Part shown: piece after piece, positions 25,742 to 35,125 of the stretch
Numbering within the stretch: position 1 is the stretch's first letter
How the letters are laid out: the number at the start of each line of letters is the position of its first letter
Source of the DNA: CAIWHR01 sp963813415
GTDB taxonomy: Bacteria; Pseudomonadota; Gammaproteobacteria; Burkholderiales; Casimicrobiaceae
DNA: 64,000 nucleotides
NCBI GenBank assembly: GCA_963813415.1
Contig: CAWEYW010000011.1
Coordinates: forward strand, 1 to 64,000
Direction: 5' to 3'
Position numbers and translations under genes: made by a program
Notes under the pieces: model-generated
Told to the model about the DNA's origin: nothing
The model's database searches: none
What the model saw: the letters and a program-made list of their open reading frames with translations, nothing else

Positions 25742-26995
25742 TCAGGCGACGCGGCGGATCGCGGCGCCCAGGGTCGACAGCTTTTCCTCGATGCGCTCGT
25801 AGCCGCGATCGAGATGGTAGATGCGATCGATCACGGTGTCGCCTTCCGCGATGAGCCCGCCGATGACGAGGCACGCGGACGCGCGCAGGTCGGTCGCCAT
25901 CACGCTGGCACCGGTGAGCTTGCCGACGCCGTGCACCCGCGCGGTGTTGCCGTCGACCTCGATCTGCGCGCCGAGCCGGCGCAGCTCCTGCACGTGCATC
26001 ATGCGGTTCTCGAAGATCGTTTCCGTGATCTCGGTCGTGCCTTCCGCGCGCGCCGCGAGCGCCATCATCTGCGCCTGCATGTCCGTGGGAAAGCCGGGAT
26101 ACGGCTCGGTCGTGAGGCGCACGGCGTGCAACCGTCCGCGGCGCGCGACGCGGATCGAATCGGGAGCGCTGACAATCTCCGCGCCGGCGGCCCGCAGCGG
26201 CTCGATCACCGCGCCCAGCGTGCTCGCGTCAGCCTCGTGCAGGATGGCGTCCCCGCCGGTCGCCGCGACGGCGGCGAGGAAGGTGCCGGTCTCGATGCGG
26301 TCCGGCATGATCCGGTGGGTTGCGGCGTGCAACGCGCCGACGCCCTCGATGACGATGCGCGGCGTGCCGGCGCCCTCGATGCGCGCACCCATGCGGACGA
26401 GGCAGCGGGCGAGATCGGTCACCTCCGGCTCCCGTGCCGCATTCTCGAGCACGGTGGTGCCTTCGGCGAGCGTGGCGGCCATGAGCAGGTTCTCGGTTCC
26501 GGTCACCGTCACCACGTCGAAGCGCACCCGCGCACCCCGCAGCCGTCGCGCGCGGGCATTGATGTAGCCATGGTCGACGTCGATCTCCGCGCCCATTGCC
26601 TGGAGCCCGCGCACGTGCTGGTCGACCGGCCGCAAGCCAATCGCACAACCGCCCGGCAGGGAGACGCGCGCCTCGCCGCAGCGCGCGAGCAATGGGCCAA
26701 GGGCAAGGATCGACGCGCGCATCGTTTTCACGAGCTCGTACGGCGCGAGTGGCCAGTCGATCGTGGCGGCGTCCAGCGTGATCGCGCCGGTCGAGTCGGT
26801 GGTGATGCCGACGCCCATCTGCCGCAACAGCGTCTGCATGGTGCGCACGTCGTTGAGCCGCGGGACGTTGGTGAACGTCAGGGGCTCGGCGGTGAGCAGC
26901 GCCGCGCACAAGAGCGGCAGCGCCGCATTCTTCGCGCCGCTGATGCGGATCTCGCCCGCGAGGCGCGGACCGCCGGTGATGAGCAGCTTGTCCAC
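25742..26995 (-). CDS. murA: UDP-N-acetylglucosamine 1-carboxyvinyltransferase
   Basis: A 417-residue EPT-fold enzyme for the first committed step of peptidoglycan synthesis. The catalytic Cys117 (LPGGCAIGLRPVDQH) is present, so a fosfomycin-sensitive type is expected. Other motifs are ISGAKNAALP, TTEPYPGFPTDMQAQ and DLRASACLVI. It lies six bp downstream of bolA. Confidence 0.97.
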   Translation of the reverse strand: MDKLLITGGPRLAGEIRISGAKNAALPLLCAALLTAEPLTFTNVPRLNDVRTMQTLLRQMGVGITTDSTGAITLDAATIDWPLAPYELVKTMRASILALGPLLARCGEARVSLPGGCAIGLRPVDQHVRGLQAMGAEIDVDHGYINARARRLRGARVRFDVVTVTGTENLLMAATLAEGTTVLENAAREPEVTDLARCLVRMGARIEGAGTPRIVIEGVGALHAATHRIMPDRIETGTFLAAVAATGGDAILHEADASTLGAVIEPLRAAGAEIVSAPDSIRVARRGRLHAVRLTTEPYPGFPTDMQAQMMALAARAEGTTEITETIFENRMMHVQELRRLGAQIEVDGNTARVHGVGKLTGASVMATDLRASACLVIGGLIAEGDTVIDRIYHLDRGYERIEEKLSTLGAAIRRVA

Positions 26996-27001
26996 GGGCG
27001 C

Positions 27002-27250
27002 CTAGCCGGCGGCCGACACGTCGCGCCACTGGGCCGGCGTGAGCGTGGTCATCGACAGCGCGTGGATCTCCTCGCGCATGCGATCGCCGAGGACGCCGTA
27101 GACGAGCTGATGCTGGCGCACCTTCGAGAGGCCCTCGAATTGCGCGCTCACGATCAGCGCCTGGAAGTGTTGGCCGTCGCCCTCGACCTGCAGGTGCTCG
27201 CAGGGGATGCCGGCGGCGATGGAGCGCTCGATGGATTCAGGGGTGACCAT
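27002..27250 (-). CDS. BolA/IbaG-family protein
   Basis: An 82-residue BolA-fold protein (IbaG/YrbA-like by position next to murA and the mla operon). The conserved GDGQHFQALIVSAQFEG and the VRQHQLVYGVLGDRM helix are present. Members partner with monothiol glutaredoxins in Fe-S or acid-stress physiology. The cysteine at residue 17 may be a cluster ligand. Confidence 0.9.
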   Translation of the reverse strand: MVTPESIERSIAAGIPCEHLQVEGDGQHFQALIVSAQFEGLSKVRQHQLVYGVLGDRMREEIHALSMTTLTPAQWRDVSAAG

Positions 27251-27333
27251 GGCGGGTGCAGTAAATGGAGGCAGATGAAACGGCTGACGCGAAACCTCGC
27301 GTCACGGCCGGGCGCTGCGCCCCGGCCTGCCGC

Positions 27334-28179
27334 TCAGTGCCGGAGCTTCCAGCCGCGCTGGAGGAGTCCCAGCGCGATGAGACCGAGTGCAATCGCGCAC
27401 AGGCCGACGATACCGAGGGACAGCGACGGCGCGACGTCGGAGAGGCCGAAGAAGCCGTAGCGAAACCCGTCGATCATATAGAAGAACGGGTTGAAATGCG
27501 ACAGCTGCTGCCAGAACGGCGGCAGGGAATGGATCGAGTAGAACACGCCGGAAAGGAACGTGAGCGGCACGATGATGAAGTTCTGGAACGCGGCGAGCTG
27601 GTCGAACTTGTCGGCCCAGATGCCGGCAATCAGGCCGAGGGTGCCGAGAATGGCGGAGCCGAGCAGCGCGAACGACAGCGCCCAGAGCGGATGCGGCATC
27701 TGCAGCAAGGAGGGCACGAACAGCAGGGTGACCACGAACACGCCGACACCCACCATGATGCCGCGGGCCATCGCGCCGAGCACGTAGGCGATGAAAAGGT
27801 CGACGGGCGAAAGCGGCGGCAGGAGGACGAAGATCAGGTTGCCGGTGATCTTCGACTGGATGAGCGACGAGGAACTGTTCGCGAAGCTGTTCTGCAGCAC
27901 CGACATCATGACCAGGCCGGGCACGAGGAATGCGCTGTACGAGACCTGGCCCCCGTACACCGACACGTGCGACTCCAGCACGTGCGAGAAGATCAGCAGG
28001 TACAGCAGCGATGTGAGCACCGGCGCGAGGATCGTCTGGAACGACACCTTCCAGAAGCGCAGCAGCTCCTTGTAGAGCAGCGTGGGCCAGCCGGCGCCCG
28101 GAACCGCCGTGATGGCCGGCGGCGGCGCAACACGCCCGGAAGATGCCCCGTCCGCCATGTCGTCTACCTGCCCGTTCAC
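27334..28179 (-). CDS. ABC-2 type exporter permease
   Basis: A membrane permease of about 281 residues with six helices and the ABC-2 signature region PLTFLSGVFYSIHSLPPFWQ. It pairs with the ATPase whose stop overlaps its likely GTG start (GTGA at 28176-28179); ATG 28158 is the alternative. It resembles YadH-type exporters. The substrate is unknown, but its position right after mlaB suggests an envelope role. Confidence 0.88.
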   Translation of the reverse strand: MNGQVDDMADGASSGRVAPPPAITAVPGAGWPTLLYKELLRFWKVSFQTILAPVLTSLLYLLIFSHVLESHVSVYGGQVSYSAFLVPGLVMMSVLQNSFANSSSSLIQSKITGNLIFVLLPPLSPVDLFIAYVLGAMARGIMVGVGVFVVTLLFVPSLLQMPHPLWALSFALLGSAILGTLGLIAGIWADKFDQLAAFQNFIIVPLTFLSGVFYSIHSLPPFWQQLSHFNPFFYMIDGFRYGFFGLSDVAPSLSLGIVGLCAIALGLIALGLLQRGWKLRH

Positions 28180-29129
28180 CGGGCCAGCACCGGCGCTGGC
28201 GTGCGCGCAGCACCCGGGCCGTGGTCGACGTTCGCGCGGCCGCCGCTCATGATCCGCAGGAAGACCTGCTCGAGATCGGTTTCCTGCAGCGCCAGCTCGC
28301 GGATCTCGATGCCTTCCACCCGGAGCGAAGCGAGCAGGGCCTCGAGCTCGGCATAGCGCTCGAGGCCGAGGCAATGCACGCCGGCTTCGCTGCGCAGCAC
28401 GCGGGACGTCCATTGCGCCGGCACGCGCTCGGCGACGAGGCGCACCGTGAGACCGGCGAACTGCGACAGCAGGTTCTGCTTGGTGTCGAGCGCGACGACG
28501 CGCCCCGCTTTCAGCATGGCGATGCGCCCACACAGCGCCTCGGCTTCCTCCAGATAATGCGTCGTGAGGATGATCGTGTGACCGTCGCGGTTGAGCTTGC
28601 GTATGAAACCCCAGAGGCTCTGTCGCAGCTCGACATCGACCCCGGCCGTGGGTTCGTCCAGCACGATCACCGGCGGCTTGTGCACCAGCGCCTGGCCAAC
28701 CAGCACGCGCCGTTTCATGCCGCCGGACAGCGAGCGCATGTTCGCGTTGGCCTTGCTCGTGAGGTCGAGGTGATCCAGGATCTCGTCGATCCACGGATCC
28801 GCGCGCCGCAATCCGAAGTAACCCGCCTGGATGCGCAACGTCTCGCGCACCGTGAAGAACGGATCGAACACGAGTTCCTGCGGCACCACGCCGAGCGCGC
28901 GGCGCGCCTGGCGGTAATCGGTCACGACATCGTGGCCGAGGATGCGCGCGCTGCCGGTATCAGGCAGCGTGAGCCCCGCCAGAATGGAGATGAGGGTTGT
29001 CTTGCCGGCGCCGTTCGGCCCGAGCAGGCCGAAGAATTCGCCCTGGTGCACGGTGAGATCGACGCCGTCGAGCGCCTGGACGGCGCCGAAGCGGCGTGTC
29101 ACGCGAACGGCTTCGACGGCGGGGCGCAT
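28176..29129 (-). CDS. ABC exporter ATP-binding protein
   Basis: A 317-residue ATPase. Walker A GPNGAGKTT, the Q-loop VPQELVFDPFF, the signature LSGGMKRRVLV, Walker B VIVLDEPTAGVD and the switch histidine TTHYLEEAE are all intact. A C-terminal extension of about 80 residues is typical of the YadG/CcmA-like class partnered with ABC-2 permeases. ATG 29129 is chosen for the conserved N-terminus. Confidence 0.9.
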   Translation of the reverse strand: MRPAVEAVRVTRRFGAVQALDGVDLTVHQGEFFGLLGPNGAGKTTLISILAGLTLPDTGSARILGHDVVTDYRQARRALGVVPQELVFDPFFTVRETLRIQAGYFGLRRADPWIDEILDHLDLTSKANANMRSLSGGMKRRVLVGQALVHKPPVIVLDEPTAGVDVELRQSLWGFIRKLNRDGHTIILTTHYLEEAEALCGRIAMLKAGRVVALDTKQNLLSQFAGLTVRLVAERVPAQWTSRVLRSEAGVHCLGLERYAELEALLASLRVEGIEIRELALQETDLEQVFLRIMSGGRANVDHGPGAARTPAPVLAR

Positions 29130-29163
29130 GGGAGCGAGGTGGTCGCGCGCGAGGCCGGCGCGG

Positions 29164-29478
29164 CTACGTGGTGAGCAGTTCTTCCACGCCGTACAGATCG
29201 GCCAGCGTGTGCAGGGAAGGCGTGATGTTGATGAAGGCGAGCGGCTTGCGCTCGTCGATGGCGCGGCGCTTGATGGCGAGGAGCACGGCGACCGCCGTCG
29301 AATCGACCGGATGGAGCGCACTGCAATCCACCACCCCGTCGCCGGGCAGCGGCAGCGCGCGCGATGCCTCGAGGACCCGCGCGGCATTCGCGATCGTGAT
29401 CGCCATGGTCGAGATCCACCGGCCCGCGGCACCGTCGATCCGGAACCCGGGCTCGCTGCCTTCAGCAGCCATGGCCAC
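29164..29478 (-). CDS. mlaB: MlaB-like STAS-domain protein
   Basis: A protein of about 104 residues with a STAS domain. VVDCSALHPVDSTAVAVLL holds the conserved Asp-Ser-Thr region. MlaB binds the MlaF ATPase and is needed for activity of the phospholipid transporter. The start is GTG 29478, with GGGAAG five bases upstream, or ATG 29472. Confidence 0.88.
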   Translation of the reverse strand: MAMAAEGSEPGFRIDGAAGRWISTMAITIANAARVLEASRALPLPGDGVVDCSALHPVDSTAVAVLLAIKRRAIDERKPLAFINITPSLHTLADLYGVEELLTT

Positions 29479-29480
29479 GC

Positions 29481-30101
29481 CTACTTCCCGGCGCCGCGGT
29501 TCTTGTCCGCGAGGGTCTTGATGAGTCCGTCCACGCCGGAGGCCTGGATGGTGTTGTTGAACTCGTCGCGATAGTTGGTCACGAGGCTGACGCCGCCGAC
29601 GATCACGTCGTAGGCCTTCCAGCCGCTCGGCGTCTTCTCCATGCTGTAGTCGATCTGCACGGGCGCGCCGCTCGAGCGGTTGACCGCGGTGCGCACCGTC
29701 ACGTCGGTGTCGGACGGATTCATGCGCAGCGGCTTGTAGTCGATGGTCTCGTCCCGGTACGTGTTCAGCGCGCCCGAGTACGTGCGCACGAGGAGCGTGC
29801 GGAACTCGTCGGTCAGACGCTTGCGCTGCTCCGGGTTGGCACTGCGCCAGTTGCGGCCCATCGCCAGTGCCGTCATGCGCTCGAAGTCGAAGTTCGGCAG
29901 CAGCTTGGTCTCGATGAGATCGCGGATCCGCTGCTGGTTGCCGGCCTGGATCTGCGGATCACTCTTGATGGTTTTCAGCGTCTCTTCGGAAACGCGCTTC
30001 ACCAGTGCTTCGGGCGTCTCCTGTGCCAATGCGCTGGACGCGGCCGATACGAATGCGAGCAGGACGACAAATCGTCCGAGGATACGAAGCAATTGGATCA
30101 T
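29481..30101 (-). CDS. mlaC: MlaC periplasmic phospholipid-binding protein
   Basis: A 206-residue Ttg2D/MlaC protein with a signal peptide ending ASSALAQ. The chain shows FDFERMTALAMGRNWRSA and the TYRDETIDYKPLRM region. It ferries phospholipids between the outer-membrane MlaA complex and inner-membrane MlaFEDB. The start overlaps the mlaA stop (ATGA). Confidence 0.94.
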   Translation of the reverse strand: MIQLLRILGRFVVLLAFVSAASSALAQETPEALVKRVSEETLKTIKSDPQIQAGNQQRIRDLIETKLLPNFDFERMTALAMGRNWRSANPEQRKRLTDEFRTLLVRTYSGALNTYRDETIDYKPLRMNPSDTDVTVRTAVNRSSGAPVQIDYSMEKTPSGWKAYDVIVGGVSLVTNYRDEFNNTIQASGVDGLIKTLADKNRGAGK

Positions 30102-30829
30102 GGCTTGTCTTTTTCTTCCGGCTCCGGCGGCACCTTGCCGTCATAGATGAGGTAACGCCGGCGCTGCAGGTAGGCATTGCGAATGAATGTGTAGCGATCG
30201 AGGGCAGCCGTTTCCACCACGCTAAGCGCGTCACCCGCCTCGTAGCGCGCATCCACCACCCCTAGTCCGTACAGCGAATTGCGCACGGGCACGTCATTGA
30301 TCTCGCCGGCCGGTCCCAGGGAGAACCGGACCGCGAGTCCCGACCCGTCGCGCACGGTCGACGGTCCGAGCAGGGGAAGGAACAGGTACGGCCCCGGTCC
30401 GAAACCCCACACCGCGAACGTCTGCCCGAAGTCCTCCTCGCCGCGCTCGATGCCCGCGCCCGAAGCGACGTCGATCAGCCCCCCGAGACCGAAGCCTGTG
30501 TTGATCATCACGCGGGCGAGATCGTCACCGGCCTTCTGCGGCTTGGCCTGCAACAGATCGTTGATCGCGGAGAACGCGTCATCGATGTTGTTGAAGAAGT
30601 TCGAGACCCCGGTGCGCGCAGGTTTCGGCACCACGGCCGTGTACACGTTCACGACCGGCTTCAACACGACCTTGTCCAACGCATCGTGGACCTGGAACAG
30701 CCCCCGATTCATCGGCTCGAGCGGATCGACCCGCGCCGGGACCGCAGCGCAGCCTGCCAGCATGACAAGCGTCACGGATGCCAGCGCATTCCACAGCAGG
30801 CGCCTCAGGAAGATGGTTGCCATGCTCAT
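30098..30829 (-). CDS. mlaA: MlaA (VacJ) outer-membrane lipoprotein
   Basis: A 243-residue lipoprotein with lipobox LAGC near residue 26. The family signature runs from VDPLEPMNRGLFQVHDALDK through NFFNNIDDAFSAINDLLQ to LPLLGPSTVRDGSG. MlaA removes misplaced phospholipid from the outer leaflet. It overlaps mlaD upstream and mlaC downstream by ATGA. Having mlaA inside the operon is the betaproteobacterial order. Confidence 0.95.
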   Translation of the reverse strand: MSMATIFLRRLLWNALASVTLVMLAGCAAVPARVDPLEPMNRGLFQVHDALDKVVLKPVVNVYTAVVPKPARTGVSNFFNNIDDAFSAINDLLQAKPQKAGDDLARVMINTGFGLGGLIDVASGAGIERGEEDFGQTFAVWGFGPGPYLFLPLLGPSTVRDGSGLAVRFSLGPAGEINDVPVRNSLYGLGVVDARYEAGDALSVVETAALDRYTFIRNAYLQRRRYLIYDGKVPPEPEEKDKP

Positions 30830-31290
30830 TTGGTTCCCTCCGCCGCCTTCGAGAACATGAACTGGCCGATGAGCTTCTCGAGCACCACGGCGGACTGCGT
30901 CTTGGTGATCCGCCCGCCGTCCGCCAGCATCTTCGTGTCGCCGCCCGCATCGAGCCCGACGTAGACCTCGCCCAGGAGGCCCGACGTCAGGATCGAGGCG
31001 ATGGTGTCGGTCGTGAACTGGTACCCCTTGTCGATCTGCATCAGTACCTGCGCCTGGTAGGTCTTGGGGTCGAGCTTGATGCGCTCGACGCGCCCGACGG
31101 TCACGCCGGCAGCCTTCACCGGCGCGCGCAGTTTGAGCCCGCCGATGTTGTCGAAGTTCGCTTCGAGCCGGTACCCCGGCGCCGAGGACACCGACGTCAG
31201 GTTGCCGACCTTGAGCGCGAGGAAGATCACCGCGCCGATGCCGATGGTCACGAAGATGCCGACCCAGAGGTCGATGGTGGAGCGATTCAT
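30826..31290 (-). CDS. mlaD: MlaD, MCE-domain lipid transport subunit
   Basis: A 154-residue protein with one N-terminal membrane helix (VGIFVTIGIGAVIFLAL) and an MCE domain (GYRLEANFDNIGGLKLRAPVKAAGVTVGRV). It forms the periplasmic hexameric ring of the Mla transporter. Confidence 0.95.
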   Translation of the reverse strand: MNRSTIDLWVGIFVTIGIGAVIFLALKVGNLTSVSSAPGYRLEANFDNIGGLKLRAPVKAAGVTVGRVERIKLDPKTYQAQVLMQIDKGYQFTTDTIASILTSGLLGEVYVGLDAGGDTKMLADGGRITKTQSAVVLEKLIGQFMFSKAAEGTK

Positions 31291-32099
31291 ACGCCGAGCC
31301 CGCGAAACATGAAAACGGTGAGGACAAAGTCCAGTGCGAGGATCGTGAGCGAGGACGCCACGACCGTGCGCGTGGTGGCGCTGGAAACGCCTTCGGCCGT
31401 GGGCTTCGCGACGTAGCCCTCGAAGACGGCGATCAGGCTCACCGCCAGTCCGAAGACAACGCTCTTGATGATGCCGTTCAGCACGTCGAAGCGAAAATCC
31501 ACGCCGGCCCGCATGTTGCCCCAGAACGTGCCGTTGTCGATGCCGATGAGCTTCACGCCGACGAGGTACGCGCCAAAAATGCCCATTGTCGAGAAGAGCG
31601 CGGCGAGGAGCGGCATGGCGATCATGCCACCCCAGAAGCGGGGCGCGACCACCCGGGCCATCGGGTCGACCGCCATCATCTCCATGGCCGAGAGCTGTTC
31701 GGTAGCCTTCATGAGGCCGATCTCGGCGGTGATGGCGCTGCCGGCACGACTCGCGAACAGCAGGCCGGCGACCACGGGGCCGAGCTCGCGGACGAGCGAC
31801 AGCGCGACCAGGATGCCCAGCGATTCGTCGGCGCCATAGCGGATCAGCACGTCGTAGCCCTGCAGCGCCAGCACCATGCCGACGAACAGGCCCGACACCA
31901 GGATGATCACCAGCGACAGGACGCCGGCGAAATAGATCTCGCGCAACGTGAGCTGCACCCGGCGCAGCGCGGACGGTGAATGGCGGATGACCGCAAGGAA
32001 GAACAGGCTCGCATAGCCAAGGCGCGAGATGGTCGCCGTGGTGCCCGCGCCAATGCGGCGCAGCAGCGTGGCGAGCCCGGCGAGCGCTGCGCTAGCCAT
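31287..32099 (-). CDS. mlaE: MlaE permease of the phospholipid ABC transporter
   Basis: A 270-residue permease. LVIILVSGLFVGMVLALQGY, the SLVRELGPVVAGLLFASRAG helix and AEIGLMKATEQLSAMEMMAV are MlaE hallmarks. It overlaps mlaF by eight bp and mlaD by four. Confidence 0.95.
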   Translation of the reverse strand: MASAALAGLATLLRRIGAGTTATISRLGYASLFFLAVIRHSPSALRRVQLTLREIYFAGVLSLVIILVSGLFVGMVLALQGYDVLIRYGADESLGILVALSLVRELGPVVAGLLFASRAGSAITAEIGLMKATEQLSAMEMMAVDPMARVVAPRFWGGMIAMPLLAALFSTMGIFGAYLVGVKLIGIDNGTFWGNMRAGVDFRFDVLNGIIKSVVFGLAVSLIAVFEGYVAKPTAEGVSSATTRTVVASSLTILALDFVLTVFMFRGLGV

Positions 32100-32934
32100 G
32101 GGAGAAGAGGTCCTCGCGGTACTGCGGCGCGGGATAATGGAACGGCACCGGGCCGTCCGCCTCGCCGTCCACGAACTGGCGCACGTACGCCTCGCTCGAG
32201 GCGCGGATTTCCGCCGGCGTGCCCTGCGCCACGATGCGCCCCTCGGAAACGAAGTACAGGTAATCGACCATCTTCAGCGACTCGTAGACGTCGTGGGTGA
32301 CCACCACGGACGTGATCCCGAGCGCATCGTTCAGGCGCCGGATGAGCTGGCCGACCACCCCGAGCGAGATCGGGTCGAGACCGGCGAAGGGCTCGTCGTA
32401 AAGGACGAGCATCGGATCGAGCGCGATGGCACGCGCGAGCGCGACGCGCCGGGCCATGCCGCCGGACAGTTCCGAAGGCTTGAACGCCGCCGTGCCCCGC
32501 AGCCCGACCGCGTGCAGCTTCATCAGCACCAGATCGCGGATCAATTCCTCCGGCAGGTCGGTGTGCTCGCGCAGCGCGAAAGCGATGTTCTCGAATACGC
32601 TCATGTCGGTGAAGAGCGCGCCGAACTGGAACAGCATGCCGATCTGGCGGCGCAGCGCGAAAAGGCCGTCGCGATCGAGGTCGGGCACCGACTGGCCGGC
32701 GACCATGATGCGACCGCTGCGGGGCTTGAGCTGTCCGCCGATGAGCCGCAGGATCGTCGTCTTCCCCGAGCCGGAGCCGCCCATGATGGCGACGACCTTG
32801 CCGCGCGGAATGGTCATCGACATGCCCGAAAGCACGGTGCGCGTGTCGTACCGGAACACGACGTTGTCCAGTTCGACGGCAACATCAGGGCAGCGGGAGG
32901 CCGCCGGGGCGACCGCGAGCGAGGCTTCGGGCAC
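32092..32934 (-). CDS. mlaF: MlaF ATPase of the phospholipid ABC transporter
   Basis: An ATPase of about 280 residues. Walker A GGSGSGKTT, Q-loop MLFQFGALFTDMSV, signature LSGGMARRVALA and Walker B MLVLYDEPFAGLDP are intact. The GTG 32934 start is the longest option; no strong ribosome site is visible. First gene of mlaFEDACB, 72 bp downstream of the antiporter gene. Confidence 0.95.
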   Translation of the reverse strand: MPEASLAVAPAASRCPDVAVELDNVVFRYDTRTVLSGMSMTIPRGKVVAIMGGSGSGKTTILRLIGGQLKPRSGRIMVAGQSVPDLDRDGLFALRRQIGMLFQFGALFTDMSVFENIAFALREHTDLPEELIRDLVLMKLHAVGLRGTAAFKPSELSGGMARRVALARAIALDPMLVLYDEPFAGLDPISLGVVGQLIRRLNDALGITSVVVTHDVYESLKMVDYLYFVSEGRIVAQGTPAEIRASSEAYVRQFVDGEADGPVPFHYPAPQYREDLFSHG

Positions 32935-33006
32935 AGTCTAGACGGGGGGAGGAAGGATCGCGATTGTAGCCGTTCGCCCGCACCCGCAACAATGACCGGC
33001 AGTCAG

Positions 33007-34995
33007 TTAGGTCTTGTTCACGGGTCGTCCGGCAACCTGCAACAGTCGCTCCTCGGCCAGCAGGAGCTGCTCGGGGCGCCCGAGGAGCACCAGCACATCG
33101 CCGGATTCCAGCGTGGTCGCGGCGTCCGGCTGGAGCGCCCGGGAACCGCGCCGGCGCACGCCGGTGATCTCCACCAGGCCGTCGAGGCCGAGCTGGTCGA
33201 CACGCCTCCCGACTGCGCTGGCACGTTCGGGCAGCAGCACCGAATGCAGGCGTGGCTGCAGGTTGTCGGCGGCATCCGCCTCGTCCGTGGCCCCGTGATA
33301 GAAACCGCGGAAGAGGCTGTAGCGCTGTTCGCGGACCGCCCGGATGCGCGCCAGCACGCGATTGAGCGGCACGCCCATCAGCAGCAGCGAGTGCGAGGCG
33401 AGCATGAGACTGCCCTCGAGCACCTCGGGGACGACCTCGGTCGCACCGGCGTCGAGGAGCAGGTCGAGCTCGCTGTCGTCGCGGGTGCGCACGATGACCG
33501 GGAGATCGGCGCGCAGCGACCGCACGTGATGCAGGATGCGCAGCGCGATCGCCGTGTCGGCGAACGTGACGGCGACCGCGCGCGCCTTCATGAGGCCCGC
33601 CGCGATCAGCGCCTCGCGCCGTCCGGCGTCCGCATAGACCACGCGCCCGCCATCGCCGGCGGCCTCGCGCACGCGCTGGGGATCGGAATCGAGCGCAATG
33701 AACGCAATGTCCTCGCGCTGCATGAGTCGCGCGAGGTTCTGGCCGCTGCGCCCGTAGCCGCACACGATGACATGGTCCTGCCGCGCCATGCTGGTCACCG
33801 CGAGCTGCGTCACCTGCGCTGCCCGCGCCAGCCAGTCGTTGGCCGTCAGTCTGCGCACGACGGCCTCCGACCAGTGGATGAGCATCGGCGCGGCCAGCAT
33901 CGACAGCACCATGGCGGCGAGCATGATCTGCCCGGGCACGGGCTCGATGAGGCGGTTCAGCACGGCGATGGTCAGCAGCACGAGCGAGAATTCGCCCGCC
34001 TGCGCAAGGTAGAACCCGCTGCGCCACGCCACCGGGGCGGCCGCGCCGAATGCGCGCGACAGCGTCACCACCAGGAGGAGCTTCACGATCACCGGCACGA
34101 CCAGCGCCAGCAGCACCCAGTACCAGTGATCCATGACCACGCGCGGATCGAGTGCCATGCCCACGGTGACGAAGAACAGACCGAGGAGCACGTCGCGGAA
34201 CGGCTTGATGTCCTCCTCGACCTGGTAACGGTACTCGGTCTCGGCGATCAGCATGCCCGCCAGGAATGCGCCGAGCGCAAGCGACAGTCCAGCCATTTCC
34301 GTCACCGCCGCGAGCCCCAGCGTGATCAGCAGCACATTGAGCATGAAGAGCTCGGACGAGCGCTGCCGCGCAATGAGATGGAACCATGCGCGCATCGGGC
34401 GCTGGCCGGCGAAGAGGATCACCGCGAGCGCCAATGCTGCCTTCAGCGCCGCGAAGGCCAACGGACGCAGCGGATCGGCGCCGCGGTCGGCGAGCGCGGG
34501 CAGCACGATCAGGAAGGCGACCACCGCGAGATCCTGGAACAGCAGGATGCCCATCACGTCGCGACCGTGCGGCGTGCCCAGCTCCATGCGTTCGGCCAGC
34601 ATGCGCGACACGATGGCCGTCGAGCTCATGGCCAGCGTGCCGCCCAGCGCGAGGCCCGTTTGCCACGACCCGCCGAAAAGCGGCAGCGCGATTGTCGGCA
34701 ACGCCGCCGTGATGACCACCTGCGCGGCGCCCAGCCCGAACACCGCGCGGCGCATCGCGCGCAGTTGCGGGAGGCTGAACTCCAGTCCGATCGAGAACAT
34801 CAGGAACACGATCCCGAACTCGGCGAGTTCGCGCGCCTGTACGGTATCTGCCACCAACCCCATGCCGTACGGCCCGACCCCGATGCCGACGACCAGATAC
34901 CCCACGATCGCGGGCAGTCTGGCGAGCCGGCACACCACGACCACGAGCACGGCTGCAGCAAGAAGGATCAGGATCGATTGCAGGGCGTGGGGCAT
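33007..34995 (-). CDS. CPA2-type monovalent cation:proton antiporter with RCK domains (KefB-like)
   Basis: A protein of about 662 residues with some 12 membrane helices (residues 5-370), a TrkA-N/RCK domain with the Rossmann motif IVCGYGRSGQNLA, and a TrkA-C domain at the C-terminus (VLLGRPEQLLLAEE). This matches KefB/KefC-type K+/H+ exchange or YbaL-like proteins. The ancillary KefF/G is not nearby, so glutathione control is unproven. ATG 34995 starts the first helix; 35043 is the longest option. Divergent from kdsD. Confidence 0.88.
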   Translation of the reverse strand: MPHALQSILILLAAAVLVVVVCRLARLPAIVGYLVVGIGVGPYGMGLVADTVQARELAEFGIVFLMFSIGLEFSLPQLRAMRRAVFGLGAAQVVITAALPTIALPLFGGSWQTGLALGGTLAMSSTAIVSRMLAERMELGTPHGRDVMGILLFQDLAVVAFLIVLPALADRGADPLRPLAFAALKAALALAVILFAGQRPMRAWFHLIARQRSSELFMLNVLLITLGLAAVTEMAGLSLALGAFLAGMLIAETEYRYQVEEDIKPFRDVLLGLFFVTVGMALDPRVVMDHWYWVLLALVVPVIVKLLLVVTLSRAFGAAAPVAWRSGFYLAQAGEFSLVLLTIAVLNRLIEPVPGQIMLAAMVLSMLAAPMLIHWSEAVVRRLTANDWLARAAQVTQLAVTSMARQDHVIVCGYGRSGQNLARLMQREDIAFIALDSDPQRVREAAGDGGRVVYADAGRREALIAAGLMKARAVAVTFADTAIALRILHHVRSLRADLPVIVRTRDDSELDLLLDAGATEVVPEVLEGSLMLASHSLLLMGVPLNRVLARIRAVREQRYSLFRGFYHGATDEADAADNLQPRLHSVLLPERASAVGRRVDQLGLDGLVEITGVRRRGSRALQPDAATTLESGDVLVLLGRPEQLLLAEERLLQVAGRPVNKT

Positions 34996-35113
34996 CGCCG
35001 GTCCGGGGCAAACCGCCGCGGTGCGCGCGGCAGAGCGCGTCATGATGTTCTGGCCAACACTAGCACGCGTGCCGCAGGTGAGACGACCCGCGAAAGCGCG
35101 CGATCGCCTCGGT

Positions 35114-35119
35114 TATACT
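35114..35119 (+). promoter_or_regulatory. -10 box directly before kdsD (leaderless arrangement)
   Basis: TATACT matches five of six -10 bases. It ends six bases before ATG 35126, so the predicted start of transcription coincides with the start codon. No good -35 is visible in the 82-bp divergent region. Confidence 0.45.
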
Positions 35120-35125
35120 CGACCG

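Noticed and set aside
25694..27460. A 588-codon plus-strand frame
   Set aside because: Antisense to murA and bolA, which have intact catalytic and family motifs; no protein-like features.
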